NCBI RefSeq assembly: GCF_019578655.1
Contig: NC_063259.1
Coordinates: 4,576,001-4,640,000, forward strand
DNA length: 64,000 nucleotides
Direction: 5' to 3'
Origin: Ricinus communis
Taxonomy: Eukaryota > Streptophyta > Magnoliopsida > Malpighiales > Euphorbiaceae
Each line of letters starts with the position of its first letter. The first letter of the stretch is position 1. The position numbers and the translations under genes were made by a program. Shown piece by piece: positions 61,242 to 64,000 of the stretch. The notes below the pieces were generated by a model. It was not told the origin of the DNA. It did not search any database and was given only the letters and a program-made list of their open reading frames with translations.

Positions 61242-64000
61242 AAAACAACACCATAAAGGGATATATTTGTGAGTGTGAGAAAATAACTCCGTAAATGTGG
61301 TATATTTATAAATATGAGAAAACAACCCTGTAAAAAGCGGTACATTTAGGAATATGAGAAAATAACCCTATAAAAGAGGTATATTTGTGAGTGTGAGAAA
61401 ATAGCCCTTTAAAAGTTGTATATTTGTTAGTATAAGAAAACAACCCCGTAAGAGGGGTTTATTTGGCTGTATTAAAAAATAATCCCGTGAGAGAGGTACA
61501 TTCATGAGTATGAGAAACCAATCCCTTAAAAGGGGTATATTTTTTAATATGAGAAACTAATCTCTTGTGAAGAGTATATTGATAAATATTAGAGAACAAC
61601 CCCGTTAGGGAGATATTTTTATGAGTGTGAGAGAATAACCCCATAGAAGCGGTATATGTGTGAGTATGAGAGAAAAACCCCGTAAAAGTGCTATATTTAT
61701 AAATGTGAGAAAACAACCCCACAAAAGGGGTATATTTATGAATATGAGAAGACAATGCCGTAAGAGGGATATATTTTTCATTCTGGAAAAATAACCTTAT
61801 AAAAGGGGTGTATTTATGAATATGAGAAACTAGCCCCGTAAAGGGATACATTTGTGATTGTGAGTAAACAACACCATAAAAAGGGTATATTTATAAATAT
61901 GAGAAAACAACCTCACAAGAGGATATGAATATGAGAAAACAACCCGGTAAAAAAGGGGTACATTTATGAGTATGAGAAAACAACTCTGTAAATGTTGTCT
62001 ATTTATGAATATGAGAAACAAACCCCGTAAAAGGGGTATATTTATGAATATGAGAAAATAACCCCATAAGAGGGTTATATTTGTGAGTTTGAGAAAATAA
62101 CTCCGTAAAAGTGGTATAGTTTTTAATATGCAAAAACAACTCCGTAAGAGGGATATATTTGTGAATGTAAGAACACAACCCTTAAAAGGGTATATTTGTA
62201 AGTATGACAAAATAACCTTATAAATGTGGTTTAGTTATGAATATGAGAAAAGAACCTCATGAAAGGAGTATATTTATAAAAATGAGAAAACATCCTTGTA
62301 AAAGGGGTATATTTTTTAATATGAGAAAACAACCCCCATATGAGAGACATATTTGTGAGTATGAGAAAATAACCCGATAAAAGGGATATATTTTTTATTA
62401 TGAGAAAACAATCCTGTAAAAGTGATATGTTTATGAATATGAGAAAAGAACCCCATAGAAGGGGTATATTTATGAATATACAGAACAACGATGTAGGAGG
62501 GGTATATTTCTGATTGTGAGAAAACAACCCCTTAAAAATGATATATTTGTGAGTATGAGAAAACAACCCTGTAATAGGGTTATATTTGTTAATATTAGAA
62601 AATAATCCTGTAATAAGTGCATATTCATGAGTGTGAGAAACCAACCCCATAAAAAGGGTTATATTTCTTAAAACCCCTAAGAGGGGTACATTAATAAATA
62701 TTAGAAAACAACCCCATAAGAAGGATATATTTGTGAGTGTAATAAAACAACCCCATAAAAGAATAGTATATTTGTGAGTATGAGAAAAAAAATCTCGTAG
62801 AAGTGGTATATTTATGAATATGAGAAAACAACAGCATAAAAGGGGTATTATTTTTAATATGAACAAAAAACCCCGTAAGAGGGTATATTTGTATATATTA
62901 GAAAGAAACCCCATAAGTGGAGTATTTTTTTTAGTATGAAAAAACAACACTTATTACGGACTATATTTATGAATGTGAGAAAACAGTCCTGTAAGAGGGG
63001 TATATTTGTAAGTATGAGAAAATAACATTATAAAAACATCTATGTTCTTTAATATGCGAAAACAACCCTGTAAGAGGAATATATATGTGAGTGTGACTAA
63101 ATAACCCCATCAAAGTGCTATATTTATGAGGATGGGAAAACAACCCCTGTAAAAGTGGTATATCTATAAATATGAGAAAATAACTTCGTAAAAAATAGTA
63201 TATTTAGGAATATGAAAAAACAACCCTATAAGTAGGGTATATTTGTGAGTGTGAGAAAATAACCCCGTAAAAGGGATATATTTATGAATATGAAAAAATA
63301 ACCCTAAGTACGAGAAAATAACCACATAAAAGGGTTGTATTTTTTAATATAAGAAAACAACCCCGTAAGGGGGATATATTAGTGAGTGTGATGAGTATGA
63401 GAAGACAGCCCCACAAATGTGGTGTATTTATGAATATGAGAAAAAAAGCTGCATCAAAGGGGAATATTTATGAATATGAGAAAACAACCGCGTAAGAAGG
63501 GTATATTTTTTAGTGTGAGAAAACCACTCCGTAAGAGGAATTTATTTGTGAGCTTGAGAAAACAACTCTGTAAGAGCGATTTGTTTATTAATATTAGAAA
63601 GAACCCCATGAGAGGGGTATATTTGTGAGTATGAAAAAACAAACCCGTAAAAGGAGAATATTTTTTAATATGAGAAAACAACCCCATAAGACGAGTATAT
63701 TTGTAAATATTAGGAAACAACCCCGTAAGGGGGGTATATTTTTTGGTATGAGAAAACAACATCGTAAAAGGCTATATTTACGAATATGAGAAAACAACCT
63801 TGTAAGAGTGGTTTATTTATGAGTATGCGAAAGCATCCCTCTAAAAGGGGTATATTTTTTAATATGAGAAATAACCTAGAAAGAATGATATATTTGTAAA
63901 TATTAAAAAATAACCTCGTAAGAGGGTTTATTTGTCAATATTAGAAAATAACTTCGTGAGAAGGGTATATTCGTGAGTGTTAGATAACAACCCTGTAGAA
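61237..64000 (+). repeat. 39-bp satellite array, segment 4
   Basis: Satellite continues in the same orientation to the right edge. The order of variants follows 51890-53500. For example, AATGTGGTTTAGTTATGAAT occurs near 52714 and 62224, and CCCCACAAATGTGGTGTATT at 53201 and 63409. Subtracting TE2, these pairs are about 1.9 and 2.6 kb apart, so this is a further kilobase-scale tandem repeat. No gene is present. Confidence 0.93.

Noticed and set aside
1..64000. Declaring the array a functional centromere
   Set aside because: Athila-type insertions and a homogeneous satellite fit pericentromeric or centromeric DNA, but sequence alone cannot show CENH3 occupancy. A subtelomeric or interstitial block is equally possible.

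Overview
The window looks like plant nuclear heterochromatin, most likely from a eudicot. About 46 kb is one AT-rich tandem satellite with a 39-bp monomer, always in the same orientation. Two old LTR retrotransposons of the Ty3/gypsy Athila type interrupt it. I see no host gene, rRNA, tRNA or CRISPR array. The plant assignment rests on the Athila-type Gag and protease families, tRNA-Asp-type primer sites and a plant-only 3' ORF family. I cannot name the species.

Layout: satellite 1-780; a non-satellite island 781-1004; satellite 1005-18274; retrotransposon TE1 on the + strand, 18275-28530; satellite 28531-53581; retrotransposon TE2 on the - strand, 53582-61236; satellite 61237-64000. The satellite is organised above the monomer level. 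There are local dimer to octamer duplications (73, 79, 232 and 315 bp), kilobase-scale higher-order repeats (about 1.1, 2.06, 2.76 and 2.98 kb) and a very large repeat in which roughly 4-18 kb reappears at 32-43.6 kb. Because 39 is divisible by three, four of six frames of the monomer have no stop. The array therefore yields many long meaningless ORFs, and none is annotated as a gene.

TE1 (10,256 bp; LTRs of 1,456 and 1,455 bp; target duplication AACAC) has a broken gag-protease region. It has no recognisable reverse transcriptase, RNase H or integrase. A separate 3' ORF resembles the Athila ORF-1/plant transposon protein family. That ORF keeps one reading frame for 523 codons but carries 11 premature stops. 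A TATA box and a plausible leader intron lie just upstream of it. Uninterrupted satellite copies of the TE1 insertion site survive at 31290 and 43649.

TE2 (7,655 bp; two 1,414-bp LTRs; target duplication ATGAC) has a broken gag-protease region joined almost directly to the last part of integrase, so the polymerase core is missing. Its LTRs carry a perfect 9-bp inverted repeat, and a relative of this motif is amplified as four 83-bp tandem copies inside the element. Both elements are non-functional and would have needed enzymes from a related full-length element.
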